Source: CAYMDP01 sp964389375 (GTDB lineage: Bacteria; Bdellovibrionota; Bdellovibrionia; Bdellovibrionales; UBA1609). From it: a stretch of DNA of 56,703 nt. Below the pieces are notes generated by a model. It was given only the letters and a program-made list of their open reading frames with translations. It was not told the origin of the DNA and ran no database searches. Positions 17,304-25,425 of this stretch are shown here, in pieces (position 1 is the stretch's first letter; the number at the start of each line of letters is the position of its first letter). The position numbers and the translations under genes are program-made. Location: contig CAYMDP010000016.1 in assembly GCA_964389375.1 (NCBI GenBank), positions 1 through 56,703 on the forward strand, written 5' to 3'.

Positions 17304-18404
17304 CTAAACATTAAATCGGAAAAATAGGATATCGCCGTCTTTTACGACGTATTCTTTGCCTTCAGATCTATATTTTCCGGCTTCTTTGACTGCGGCCTCA
17401 GATTTAAGTTCGAATAGATCCGACGAGTGGTAGGTTTCCGCTCGAATAAAACCTTTTTCAAAATCAGAGTGAATGACCCCAGCAGCTTGAGGGCCTTTCG
17501 AGCCTTTTCGGACCGTCCATGCGCGCACTTCTTTTTCGCCTGCGGTAAAGTAGGTGATTAAATCTAAAAGTTTGTAAGATTCTCGAATCAGTCGGTGAAG
17601 ACCGGGCTCGCTGACTCCCATAGAAGACAAAAATTCCACGCGCTCTTCTGGCGCAAGCTGGGCGATCTCAGCTTCCATCGAACTACAGATCGTAAGACAG
17701 GAATTGCCTTCGGACTCCGCTTTTTCTTTAACCTTTGCGACAAGAGGAGAGTTGCCAGAGATAAAATCATCTTCGCCCACGTTACAGACGTAAAGAACGG
17801 GTTTAGAAGTTAAAAGTTGAAATTCGGTATAGATCGCAGCTTCCGCATCTTCGGGTTGAACAACTCGGGCGGGTTTTCCCTCACTGAGAGCATCATAAAC
17901 TTTTTTAACGATGCCGAACTCGATTTTAATTTTTGCGTCTTTCGAAGACTGAGCGATTTTTTCAATTTTTTTAAGGCGTTTGTCGATGGATTCAAGATCG
18001 GCCAGCATCAACTCGGTATTGATGACTTCGATATCACGAAGGGGATCCACAGAGCCCGAAACGTGAATGACGTTTGGATCTTCAAAACAGCGAACCACAT
18101 GAATGATAGCGTGGACTTGTCGAATATTGGCCAAGAACTTGTTTCCAAGCCCCTCGCCTTTACTTGCACCTTCGACAATCCCAGCGATATCGACAAACTC
18201 CATGGCCGTAGGAATCACACTTTTTGGTTTTACATAGGCGCAAATCTGATCCAGGCGCTCATCCGGAACAGTGACAACTCCGACATTTGGATCAATCGTG
18301 CAAAAGGGATAGTTGGCCGCTTCAGCCTTTGAAGCTGTCAGAGCGTTAAAGAGCGTACTTTTTCCAACATTCGGAAGGCCGACGATTCCACACTGAAGAG
18401 ACAT
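17304..18404 (-). CDS. ychF: Ribosome-binding ATPase YchF (OLA1/Obg family)
   Basis: 366 aa, full length for YchF. Cytoplasmic P-loop protein of the TRAFAC class that binds ribosomes and hydrolyses ATP. G1 is G-L-P-N-V-G-K-S-T at 8-16, G3 is D-I-A-G, and the C-terminal TGS domain reads K-E-V-R-A-W-T-V then G-V-I-H-S-D-F-E-K-G-F-I-R-A-E. The start overlaps the pth stop by one base (TAATG), so the two are coupled. It ends the prs-rplY-pth-ychF set. Confidence 0.97.
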   Translation of the reverse strand: MSLQCGIVGLPNVGKSTLFNALTASKAEAANYPFCTIDPNVGVVTVPDERLDQICAYVKPKSVIPTAMEFVDIAGIVEGASKGEGLGNKFLANIRQVHAIIHVVRCFEDPNVIHVSGSVDPLRDIEVINTELMLADLESIDKRLKKIEKIAQSSKDAKIKIEFGIVKKVYDALSEGKPARVVQPEDAEAAIYTEFQLLTSKPVLYVCNVGEDDFISGNSPLVAKVKEKAESEGNSCLTICSSMEAEIAQLAPEERVEFLSSMGVSEPGLHRLIRESYKLLDLITYFTAGEKEVRAWTVRKGSKGPQAAGVIHSDFEKGFIRAETYHSSDLFELKSEAAVKEAGKYRSEGKEYVVKDGDILFFRFNV

Positions 18405-18973
18405 TATTTAGCTCCATTATATTGGTTTGCAGATCGCTCGATCCCATGACCCACAAAGTATTCAACTGCAGAACAAGCTTCGCCAATATAGTCTGGAAGC
18501 TGTTTCATTTCATCCTTAGAAAAATTCTCTAACACATAGTCCGAAACTTCTTGAGAGGGATGACTGGGACGACCCACTCCAAGTTTAAGACGGGCAAAAT
18601 CATTTCCGCCAAAATGTTGTATCAGGCTTTTTATTCCGTTGTGACCGCCCGGTCCTCTGCGAATATGAAAACGCAGCTGCGCAAATGCGATATCGATTTC
18701 ATCATGAGCGACTAAAAGGTCCTTCATTTCAATTTTGTAGTAATCCATCAGGGGTCGCACAGACTCTCCAGATAAATTCATAAAGGTCTGAGGCTTAACC
18801 AGAAGGGCCGCTTCACCATCGATTTTAGTTTTTGCGACGAGAGCTTTAAGTTCGGTTTTAAAGGGATTGGAAGAAGTTTGCTCGGCCAAAGCATCGACTA
18901 ATAAAAATCCAACATTGTGCCGAGTTAATGCATACTTTGGGCCTGGATTTCCCAGGCCAACAATCATTTTCAT
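18404..18973 (-). CDS. pth: Peptidyl-tRNA hydrolase
   Basis: 189 aa. Releases tRNA from peptidyl-tRNAs that fall off ribosomes. Catalytic pattern seen: G-L-G-N-P-G (N9), R-H-N near H19, and the Asp in V-A-H-D-E-I-D near 93. The R-x-G-P-G-G-H-N-G-I-K-S signature is intact. It starts two bases after the rplY stop and overlaps ychF by one base. Length and motifs are normal. Confidence 0.97.
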   Translation of the reverse strand: MKMIVGLGNPGPKYALTRHNVGFLLVDALAEQTSSNPFKTELKALVAKTKIDGEAALLVKPQTFMNLSGESVRPLMDYYKIEMKDLLVAHDEIDIAFAQLRFHIRRGPGGHNGIKSLIQHFGGNDFARLKLGVGRPSHPSQEVSDYVLENFSKDEMKQLPDYIGEACSAVEYFVGHGIERSANQYNGAK

Positions 18974-18975
18974 GA

Positions 18976-19662
18976 TTACTTAGACTTTTTGTCTCCGGCA
19001 GGGGCAGCAGCGGCAGCAGGAGCGGCAGCAGCACCGGCGGCACCAGCAGCAGGCGTTGCAGCAGCAGCGGCAGCGACAGGAGCAGCAGCAACGGTTTCTT
19101 CTTCAACTGCGGCAACTGTACAAATGGTTTCTGTTTCACTTGTCATGAGTTCGCTTCCAGCAGGAATCGAAAGATCAGAAACGTGCATGCTGTCGTTCAG
19201 CATCATTCCAGAAACATCTATCGAAATAAACTCTGGAATTTCATTTGGAAGACACTCAATCTCAACATCTCGGCGAACAGCATTGAATACCCCGCCTTCT
19301 TTAAGACCTTCAGGCTTTCCTTCGTAACGAATTTCAACAGAAACTCGAACAGTCTTTGTCATATCAGGAGCAAAGAAGTCCATGTGAATTGGAAGTCTAG
19401 AAAGAGGGTGAATATCCAACTGCTTCTTAAGAACTTTCAAGCCGCTTAAAGTTGAATCGGTAGATTTTAAAGTAAAGATCGAGTTTTCAAATCCGTGCTT
19501 AGAATATTTGATCGCATCGTTCATGCGGATCGAAATATTGACGGGTTTTGTCTTTGGTCCATAAACAACTGCTGGAACTTCTTGAGCTTTTCTTAGGCCC
19601 CGTGAGTTGTGCTTGCCTTGCTTGCGGGCGTTCACTTCGATGACGATTTGTTCAGATGACAT
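18976..19662 (-). CDS. rplY: 50S ribosomal protein L25 (Ctc type)
   Basis: 228 aa from the ATG at 19662, which has AGAGG at a normal distance; the frame stays open to 19677. It binds 5S rRNA. The N-terminal L25 domain (E-V-N-A-R-K-Q-G-K-H-N-S-R-G-L-R) and the Ctc C-terminal beta domain are both present. The last ~45 residues are an Ala/Pro-rich low-complexity tail ending in K-K-S-K, encoded by GCN repeats (about 18990-19110). Such tails vary between strains. Typical neighbours prs and pth confirm the call. Confidence 0.95.
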   Translation of the reverse strand: MSSEQIVIEVNARKQGKHNSRGLRKAQEVPAVVYGPKTKPVNISIRMNDAIKYSKHGFENSIFTLKSTDSTLSGLKVLKKQLDIHPLSRLPIHMDFFAPDMTKTVRVSVEIRYEGKPEGLKEGGVFNAVRRDVEIECLPNEIPEFISIDVSGMMLNDSMHVSDLSIPAGSELMTSETETICTVAAVEEETVAAAPVAAAAAATPAAGAAGAAAAPAAAAAPAGDKKSK

Positions 19663-19711
19663 TTTAACCTCTCTCAAAAAGCGGCAGTTATAGACTTAAA
19701 AATCCTATTTA

Positions 19712-20656
19712 TCAATCAAACATGGCGCTGACAGAGTCATAAGAGTAAATTCTTCGAATGGCCTCAGCCACCAAAGGAGCCACGCTAATCACCTGAATTT
19801 TCGAGCACTTCTGTGCTTCGGGCTTCAGGGGAATCGTGTCAGTTACCCAAACTCTTTCAACCCCACTTTCTGTCAGACGGCTAATAGCCGGACCAGACAA
19901 AACTGGGTGGGTTGCCACAGCAAACACTCGTTTTGCACCATTTTTCAGCAGGCTGTCAACAGCTTGTACCAAGGTGCCGGCGGTATCGATCATATCGTCA
20001 ATAATTATCGCGGTTTTTCCCGTTACGTCACCGATCAGGTGGTAGGCCTTGGCCTCATTTGGACCGGTTCGTCTTTTATCGATGATCGCAATGGGGCAAT
20101 CGATGCGTTTTGCAAAAGCTCGGGTTCTTTCAACCCCTCCAGCATCGGGGCTAACGCAGATAAATTCGTCCCCGTGGCCAATTTGCTCTCTCCAGGCTCG
20201 AGCCAGGGTTGGGATCCCGAAAAGGTGATCCACCGGCCCATTAAAAAAGCCCTGGATTTGAGCAGAGTGAAGATCGACAACGACCAGACGGTTGGCACCG
20301 GCCGTATAGCAAAGCTCGGCCACACATTTTGCCGAAATCGGCGCTCTTGGAGCGACTTTGCGGTCCTGGCGGGCATATCCATAATAGGGCATAACCAAGG
20401 TGATTTCAGAGGCTGAGGCTCGCTTTAAGGCGTCCAAAACCAGAAATAATTCCATATAGTTTTCGTTAACGGGAGGGCAGGTGCTCTGAATGACAAATAC
20501 GCTGCAGCCGCGGACACTTTCGTGAATTTCGACCTGAATTTCGCCGTCAGCAAAGCGAGAGATATCACAATGCCCTAGCTCAAGACCCGCTGCCTTGGCG
20601 ACTTTCTGGGCGAAAGCCATGTTTGAATTTCCTGAAAATATTTTAAGACGTTCCAT
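19712..20656 (-). CDS. prs: Ribose-phosphate pyrophosphokinase
   Basis: 314 aa class I PRPP synthase, which makes phosphoribosyl diphosphate from ribose 5-phosphate and ATP. Visible: F-S-G-N-S-N at the start, R-Q-D-R-K flexible loop near 100, metal site D-L-H-S-A-Q-I-Q-G-F-F, and PRPP loop D-D-M-I-D-T-A-G-T. GAGGG just upstream of ATG serves as ribosome site. First gene of the prs-rplY-pth-ychF set. Confidence 0.97.
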   Translation of the reverse strand: MERLKIFSGNSNMAFAQKVAKAAGLELGHCDISRFADGEIQVEIHESVRGCSVFVIQSTCPPVNENYMELFLVLDALKRASASEITLVMPYYGYARQDRKVAPRAPISAKCVAELCYTAGANRLVVVDLHSAQIQGFFNGPVDHLFGIPTLARAWREQIGHGDEFICVSPDAGGVERTRAFAKRIDCPIAIIDKRRTGPNEAKAYHLIGDVTGKTAIIIDDMIDTAGTLVQAVDSLLKNGAKRVFAVATHPVLSGPAISRLTESGVERVWVTDTIPLKPEAQKCSKIQVISVAPLVAEAIRRIYSYDSVSAMFD

Positions 20657-20758
20657 TGGCCCTCGGTTCTACTTTAGAACGGGACCAATGTAAATGAATC
20701 AAAACAAGAAGTTATCGGCCACCTCATTGCATTTAGTCTAGAAGCCGAAAAGCCTTGG

Positions 20759-20787
20759 TTGACAATTCGCGAGGCTGGTCAAAAAAT
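20759..20787 (+). promoter_or_regulatory. Candidate sigma-70 promoter for the STAS gene
   Basis: A perfect -35 TTGACA (20759-20764) is followed after 17 bases by AAAAAT (20782-20787), a 4 of 6 match to -10. Transcription would start at or next to the ATG at 20793, giving a leaderless or nearly leaderless mRNA. That fits the lack of a good ribosome site there. Confidence 0.4.
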
Positions 20788-20792
20788 GGGAT

Positions 20793-21137
20793 ATGGATAA
20801 AGAACTGCGCGAAATTCAGGTTCAAGAAAGCAAAAATTGGTCAATTGTTCAGATTCACAACCGTGTGGATGCCTTTAACTATGCGGAGTTGATGGAAAAA
20901 GTGAATGGGATCATTAAAAGTCAGCAGACCCATCTGGCTTTTGACCTCACCCGAACGAATTTTTTGTCTCTTCCAAGCATCAAACTGATGAGTAGCTTGG
21001 CATCCAGTCTTGAAAAAGAGGGCCGGCAGGTTGCTCTGCTCGCACCATCCGAAAAAATTAAACGACAAATCGATATCTACGCCAGCCTCGAGAAGCTTCG
21101 CCTGTTTAAAACCAGCGAAGATTTGCACTTTATTTAA
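20793..21137 (+). CDS. STAS-domain protein (anti-sigma factor antagonist-like)
   Basis: 114 aa, single domain. The pattern V-Q-I-H-N-R-V-D-A-F-N-Y, then H-L-A-F-D-L-T-R-T-N-F-L-S-L-P-S-I-K-L, then R-Q-V-A-L-L-A-P-S matches STAS (SpoIIAA-like) proteins. The usual D-S-S-G-L phosphorylation motif is replaced by L-S-L-P-S-I, so control by an anti-sigma kinase is uncertain. No RsbW-like kinase is nearby. It stands alone between prs and rdgB. Confidence 0.7.
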   Translation: MDKELREIQVQESKNWSIVQIHNRVDAFNYAELMEKVNGIIKSQQTHLAFDLTRTNFLSLPSIKLMSSLASSLEKEGRQVALLAPSEKIKRQIDIYASLEKLRLFKTSEDLHFI

Positions 21138-21263
21138 GCCTTTTATATAAAGCGATTTTAGGCCATCTTTGCGCACCTCACTTTGTTGAATCTTCTTAGC
21201 ATCACAGGATATCCTTGCCTTGATGACCCCCGCAGACTCTAGTCGTTTTGAATTTGGCGAAAA

Positions 21264-21848
21264 TTATGTGAGTAGTTCGAAGAGCTTTTGAATGGCCTGA
21301 GCTCGGTGAGAGACTTTATTTTTATAAGCCTGTCCCAGCTCTGCAAAAGTTTTTGTTTCACCTTCGGGAATAAATATCGGATCATAACCAAAGCCCGTCG
21401 TGCCAGTCACTTTCTGACTGATTTGGCCTTTTACAAGGCCTTCTATGACATGCTCATTTCCTTCTGGTGAATACACGACCATCGTGCAGCGAAACTGAGC
21501 GGCTCTTTGATTTGGGCTTCTAATTTGAAGCATTTTTAAAAGCTTCGCGACGTTTTCTCCGTCCGAGGCTCTTTCTCCTGCGTAGCGAGCAGAAAAAATT
21601 CCAGGCATCATAGCTAAGCCTTCGACTTCAATCCCGCTGTCTTCTCCAACAACCCATTCGTTTTGTTTTAAGGCCTTTAAAGAGCGCGCTTTGATTCGTG
21701 CGTTTTCTTCGAAGGTTTTTCCGTCTTCTTTGGGAGAAGAATAAACTTTAAGTTCTGAAGGGGAGTGGACTTGCACACCTTTAGCAGTCAGCAAATTCCG
21801 AAACTCGTTCAGCTTGCCTTGATTTGTGGTTGCAACCCAAAGATCCAT
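21264..21848 (-). CDS. rdgB: XTP/dITP diphosphatase (Ham1/RdgB family)
   Basis: 194 aa. Hydrolyses ITP, dITP and XTP to keep deaminated purines out of nucleic acids. Family blocks: A-T-T-N-Q-G-K-L-N-E near the start, G-E-D-S-G-I-E-V with the catalytic Asp, P-G-I-F-S-A-R-Y-A-G, G-T-T-G-F-G-Y-D-P-I-F and S-H-R-A-Q-A. Starts 6 bases after rph, a common neighbour, in the amidase-rph-rdgB operon. Confidence 0.96.
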   Translation of the reverse strand: MDLWVATTNQGKLNEFRNLLTAKGVQVHSPSELKVYSSPKEDGKTFEENARIKARSLKALKQNEWVVGEDSGIEVEGLAMMPGIFSARYAGERASDGENVAKLLKMLQIRSPNQRAAQFRCTMVVYSPEGNEHVIEGLVKGQISQKVTGTTGFGYDPIFIPEGETKTFAELGQAYKNKVSHRAQAIQKLFELLT

Positions 21849-21854
21849 TTTGAT

Positions 21855-22583
21855 TTAAGATCGCAGCGGAAAAAATGAGCCAAGAACTTCGCTTTGCTTT
21901 TTAAACAATTCGCTGCAGCCCAGTTGAGCCAGCTCAATCATCGAAGAAAGCTGCTTTTGATTGAAGGTCCCATTTTCTGCGGTTCCTTGAAGTTCGATAA
22001 ATTCATTCTTGCTGGACATCACGATATTCATGTCTGTTCCGCAGGCGAAATCCTCTTCGTAATTTAAATCCAGAAGCGTGCGGTCGTGGTCTAGGCCAAG
22101 GCTTACGGCCGAGACATAATGAAGTAAAGGAAGCTCTCGAATTTGCCCCTGATCTTTCATAAATTTTAGGGCTAAAGCGAGGGCGACAAAGCCTCCGGTG
22201 ACTGAGGCTGTTCGAGTCCCGCCATCGGCCTGGATCACATCACAATCCACGGTAATTTGTCTTTCGCCGAGGACAGATAGATCGACCGCGGCCCTAAGGC
22301 TTCGGCCAATTAATCGAGAGATTTCTTGGGTGCGACCACTGTTGGCCGCCTTGTCCCTGTGAATCCGAGTATGCGTCGAACGGGGAAGCATTCCATATTC
22401 TGCGGTCACCCAGCCTTTGCCGGTTCCTGCAAGCCACTTAGGCACTGAGGGCTCCAGAGAAGCTGTGCAAATGACTCGAGTGTTTCCCATGCAGATTTCA
22501 ACACTGCCCTCGGCGTGGGGAATGACTTCGGAGGTTAATTTTACGGGACGTAACTGATTTAAATTTCGACCATCATTTCTCAT
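21855..22583 (-). CDS. rph: Ribonuclease PH
   Basis: 242 aa phosphorolytic 3'-5' exoribonuclease that trims tRNA 3' ends. Motifs include R-P-V-K at the start, the G-K-G-W-V-T-A-E-Y-G-M-L-P block, R-E/T-Q-E-I-S-R-L-I-G-R-S-L-R and D-C-D-V-I-Q-A-D-G-G-T-R-T-A. Full length. It starts 4 bases after the amidase stop and ends 6 bases before rdgB. Confidence 0.97.
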   Translation of the reverse strand: MRNDGRNLNQLRPVKLTSEVIPHAEGSVEICMGNTRVICTASLEPSVPKWLAGTGKGWVTAEYGMLPRSTHTRIHRDKAANSGRTQEISRLIGRSLRAAVDLSVLGERQITVDCDVIQADGGTRTASVTGGFVALALALKFMKDQGQIRELPLLHYVSAVSLGLDHDRTLLDLNYEEDFACGTDMNIVMSSKNEFIELQGTAENGTFNQKQLSSMIELAQLGCSELFKKQSEVLGSFFPLRS

Positions 22584-22587
22584 GGCC

Positions 22588-23391
22588 TCAATCTAGGCTG
22601 GCTTGCTTGGATTTGTCCAACTCTTCTTTATATTTAATCAGGGCTTTGTGAATACTTTGTGCAACTTTTTCTTGATACTCGTCTGTTAGAAGCAGCTTCC
22701 CTTCTCGAGGATTCGTAAGGTAGCCAATTTCGATGAGAGCCGAGGGCATATTCACATGGCTGATGACAAAGAAGGGGGCTTGTCGCAGTGATAGGCCAGG
22801 TGCGCGAGCCTGACCCTTCCAGTGTTCTCGAATGAAGCTTGAGAGTCTGCTGGATCTGCGGATCCGATCATTTTTTAGTGTGTCAGCAAGGATGGTTCGA
22901 ACTTCGGGAGAAAGCTTTTCTCGATCAGGAATTTCGGTGGTAGATTCGATATCAAATTGTCGCTCATCAAGGACCGCGCCGTTTTCGCGAGCCGCCATAT
23001 ACATGGCTTCTTCATCCGGAGGGAGTTGGTTTTGAAAGTATATTTCAAGTCCCTTAGCCCGTGGATCAGTGGAAGAGTTGGCGTGAATTGAAAGAAACAA
23101 ATCTCCTTTTTCTTCCACGGCAAACTGAGCCCGGTCGGCTAAAGAGAGACTTAAATTTTCACTGCGTGTCAGTTGAGTTTTAAATCGCGGATCTTTTTGC
23201 AGCAGTTGTTTTAGTTTTTCACTGACCTTTAAAGTGACTTCGGATTCTTTCATATGACCGTGAACAGCCCCATTGTCTCGGCCTCCATGGCCCGGATCAA
23301 TAATGACTTTCAAAGCTTTCGAATTCGAAGCATGGGCTTGACCGATGCAGCTAAGGACTAAAATGAGGGGGAAAATAAGCGTCGATTTCAC
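22588..23391 (-). CDS. N-acetylmuramoyl-L-alanine amidase (Amidase_3)
   Basis: 267 aa exported zinc amidase that would split the lactyl-peptide bond of peptidoglycan. GTG start; signal peptide to about residue 21 (Q-A-H-A). Zinc ligands are the His in I-D-P-G-H-G-G, the Glu in K-E-S-E-V and the His in L-S-I-H-A-N; the catalytic Glu is in A-L-I-E-I-G-Y-L-T-N. It lacks an AMIN domain, so it is a catalytic-only form. First gene of an operon with rph and rdgB. Confidence 0.94.
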   Translation of the reverse strand: MKSTLIFPLILVLSCIGQAHASNSKALKVIIDPGHGGRDNGAVHGHMKESEVTLKVSEKLKQLLQKDPRFKTQLTRSENLSLSLADRAQFAVEEKGDLFLSIHANSSTDPRAKGLEIYFQNQLPPDEEAMYMAARENGAVLDERQFDIESTTEIPDREKLSPEVRTILADTLKNDRIRRSSRLSSFIREHWKGQARAPGLSLRQAPFFVISHVNMPSALIEIGYLTNPREGKLLLTDEYQEKVAQSIHKALIKYKEELDKSKQASLD

Positions 23392-23492
23392 AGCTTCTAT
23401 TCTATGCGAAGCAGGTCAGAGAGTCGACTCGACCGGGATTAATATAAGCTTAAGTCTAAGAGGCGCCCTTTCTCACTGGGCCAGGTAGGACT

Positions 23493-23510
23493 GGACCCAG
23501 CCATGGGTCC
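23493..23510. terminator. Hairpin between amidase and exported-protein genes
   Basis: GGACCCA 23493-23499 pairs with TGGGTCC 23504-23510 around a GCCA loop. It lies about 32 bases downstream (minus strand) of the exported-protein stop at 23542. There is no T-run, so it is a weak terminator call; an upstream copy of the GGGCC sequence could pair alternatively. Confidence 0.4.
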
Positions 23511-23541
23511 GTGTTCCATTATGTACAGGACAAACGGTAAT

Positions 23542-24531
23542 CTATTGAGGGCAGGGGACAACCACGCGCTTAATATTTATTGAGCCGATTTCCCAAGTGC
23601 TAGAATCGTGGGAGAATTCGATTGCTTCTTTGAAACATATTTTTTGATTCCCCGTTTGCTGAACTATAAGGTCGCCATTTTTAACCCTGCCCAGGGGAGT
23701 AAACCACTCCATCGACTTGGACGGAAAATACACCTCGCGAATCAGGTTTTTACATTTTTGCTCTGTAAATATAGTGCCTAAAGGAACACTGGCTTGAGAG
23801 AAACCCGTGTCTATCGTGTTTACAACTCGATTCAATGAGAACTTATTATTTATGATCACTGAGTAGTCCATCACGTATTCGATGTAGCACCGGTTATTCG
23901 TGTGGCCGCCATCTCTTGGTTTTGGTGTGCAGGTTAATTGTCCGTTTACGTCTTGCCATATGTCGCCGCCTTTATTAGTCGGTTTGCAAAGTGAGACACT
24001 GTTGAGCATAGTTTCGAGGCTTTTGATCTCACCGTCTCTCAATCTTAAATAGTTTTGATTGATTGATCCGGATCTTTTGATTCTGTCGAATAAATCATCG
24101 ATCATTTTATTCGAGTAAAAATAGTTAGTATCATCCAAGGGTGACCACCAATATAGTTCGTGGATAAGCAGCCTGTATTTTTCTTTTAGCTCTAGAGAAT
24201 TCCACCCGTTTTCTCCGCAGAAGAGCTCCAAAGTATTCAGTCGCGGGCGGCCGCAGGCTAAGGCGTTTTCCGTATTTGGACAGCCCTGGATTGGGCCTTT
24301 CAGTATCTTCAAGACAAAGCCTGGATTAGCAATCGGGTTTAATTTTTCTTTCAAGCTAGCCCACTCGGGGTACCTGGCGGCTAAAGACGAGTCTTCATCG
24401 ATTACAGCACTGATGTTGTTGACATAAAGTTGTGCCTGAGATTTGCAAATATGACCACCACCGCCTTGATCATGACCTGCACCGGAGACTTGTGTATATA
24501 ACAAGATGACTCCCAATAGAACCTTTTTCAT
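23542..24531 (-). CDS. Exported protein with Gly-rich N-terminus and IHEL motif, partner of a TIGR02147 regulator
   Basis: 329 aa, function unknown. AAGGGG precedes the ATG, which overlaps the upstream regulator stop (ATGA). Signal peptide is about residues 1-17 (T-Q-V-S-G-A). The mature start is G-H-D-Q-G-G-G-G-H-I-C-K. A central L-L-I-H-E-L-Y-W-W then D-D-T-N-Y and Y-S-N pattern resembles the V-V-H-E-L segment of the exported protein at 4488-5552. About ten cysteines suggest disulfides after export. Only a single HE is present, not HExxH. Most likely periplasmic or surface located and controlled by the linked regulator (inference). Confidence 0.75.
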   Translation of the reverse strand: MKKVLLGVILLYTQVSGAGHDQGGGGHICKSQAQLYVNNISAVIDEDSSLAARYPEWASLKEKLNPIANPGFVLKILKGPIQGCPNTENALACGRPRLNTLELFCGENGWNSLELKEKYRLLIHELYWWSPLDDTNYFYSNKMIDDLFDRIKRSGSINQNYLRLRDGEIKSLETMLNSVSLCKPTNKGGDIWQDVNGQLTCTPKPRDGGHTNNRCYIEYVMDYSVIINNKFSLNRVVNTIDTGFSQASVPLGTIFTEQKCKNLIREVYFPSKSMEWFTPLGRVKNGDLIVQQTGNQKICFKEAIEFSHDSSTWEIGSINIKRVVVPCPQ

Positions 24532-25280
24532 TTCTGACCCCTTTTCTTGGTTAACGGAAATAGTTGAACACTCAATTTATAAACTTCTTTTTTCGGACTT
24601 TTCTCCATCACTTTACAGAAATTACGACGAAAATTTTTAATCATCTTCTTGGCGACATCCATTTTGTCTGGATCAAAGCAAAGGGTGATGGCGGTAAAAT
24701 CGCGTTCTACAAATTCAGTTGTCTCAAGAGCACTCTGTGCAAGCTCAATATTCTGGCGGCAAGCTTTTTTTAATGCAGGATTGGCGATGGCAGAAACAGC
24801 TTCAAATTGCATACCCGTGGGGACCAATTTCTTTGACTTAGGATCGCGATTTATCAAATCAAGTCTTTGCAACCTGGAAATCGCCTCAGCGGCTCTTTTT
24901 TCACTAATCCCGAGACGTTCCGCTATCCATCGCGTCGAGCTTTGAAAGTCACGGGTCTCTGCGAGACTTAGAATGGCAAAATAATACCAATCAGCTATGG
25001 TGTGATAGGTATCCATGTCGATGGCTTTGAAGGAAAGATTGCTGTCACTTTCTGGGTGAAGGATTTCTGATAGCTCAGCCGGTGTCTTATCAAGACCTCT
25101 AAGAATTTTTTCGGCACATTTTTTGGTTACTGGCCGCTTATCGGCAAGTATTTGAGAAATCGCTGCCTGGGAGATACCAATTTTTTTAGCGAAAGCCCGC
25201 ATAGAATAGTTTGGGTTACGAGCCTGTGCGCTAGCAAACTCCTCTAATAGAACTAGTTTAATACGATCTGTCTGAAGCAT
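24528..25280 (-). CDS. TIGR02147 family protein (DUF4423), third copy
   Basis: 250 aa member of the TIGR02147/DUF4423 family, shorter and more diverged than the two tandem copies. An N-terminal helix-turn-helix is plain: M-R-A-F-A-K-K-I-G-I-S-Q-A-A-I-S-Q-I-L, the Xre-like pattern. A second winged-helix-like part follows (L-G-I-S-E-K-R-A-A-E-A-I-S-R-L-Q), then the family ending (D-F-T-A-I-T-L-C-F, Q-L-F-P-L-T-K-K). It overlaps the exported-protein gene by 4 nt. TTGAATC repeats lie upstream of its start. DNA binding is well supported by the HTH; the target is inferred. Confidence 0.85.
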   Translation of the reverse strand: MLQTDRIKLVLLEEFASAQARNPNYSMRAFAKKIGISQAAISQILADKRPVTKKCAEKILRGLDKTPAELSEILHPESDSNLSFKAIDMDTYHTIADWYYFAILSLAETRDFQSSTRWIAERLGISEKRAAEAISRLQRLDLINRDPKSKKLVPTGMQFEAVSAIANPALKKACRQNIELAQSALETTEFVERDFTAITLCFDPDKMDVAKKMIKNFRRNFCKVMEKSPKKEVYKLSVQLFPLTKKRGQK

Positions 25281-25322
25281 GGACAGGCTTATAGGTTCAT
25301 TCGGCGAATAACTCTAGCTTTT

Positions 25323-25351
25323 TTGAATCAATTTGATTCAAAACTTGAATC
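25323..25351. promoter_or_regulatory. Candidate operator: TTGAATC inverted and direct repeats
   Basis: TTGAATC (25323-25329), AATTT, GATTCAA (25335-25341) form a perfect palindrome, and a further TTGAATC follows at 25345-25351. The block lies 43-71 bases upstream of the regulator ATG at 25280 (minus strand). An inverted repeat with 7-base arms and a 5-base spacer suits a dimeric HTH regulator, so autoregulation is a natural guess. Confidence 0.5.
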
Positions 25352-25385
25352 GGGTAAATTTTATCTGGGATGGAGCTGAATCATG

Positions 25386-25405
25386 GGCGGGATTTACATC
25401 CCGCC
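25386..25405. terminator. Hairpin downstream of the small exported-protein gene
   Basis: GGCGGGA 25386-25392 pairs with TCCCGCC 25399-25405 around a 6-base loop, 20 bases past the stop of the minus-strand gene at 25426. No T-run follows on the minus strand (an A-rich stretch precedes it), so termination is plausible but not certain. Confidence 0.5.
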
Positions 25406-25425
25406 AAAATCTTTCTGAAAACTGA

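Noticed and set aside
21138..21263. Foldback element between the convergent STAS and rdgB genes
   Set aside because: I looked for one because other convergent junctions have them; no inverted repeat of useful length is present.
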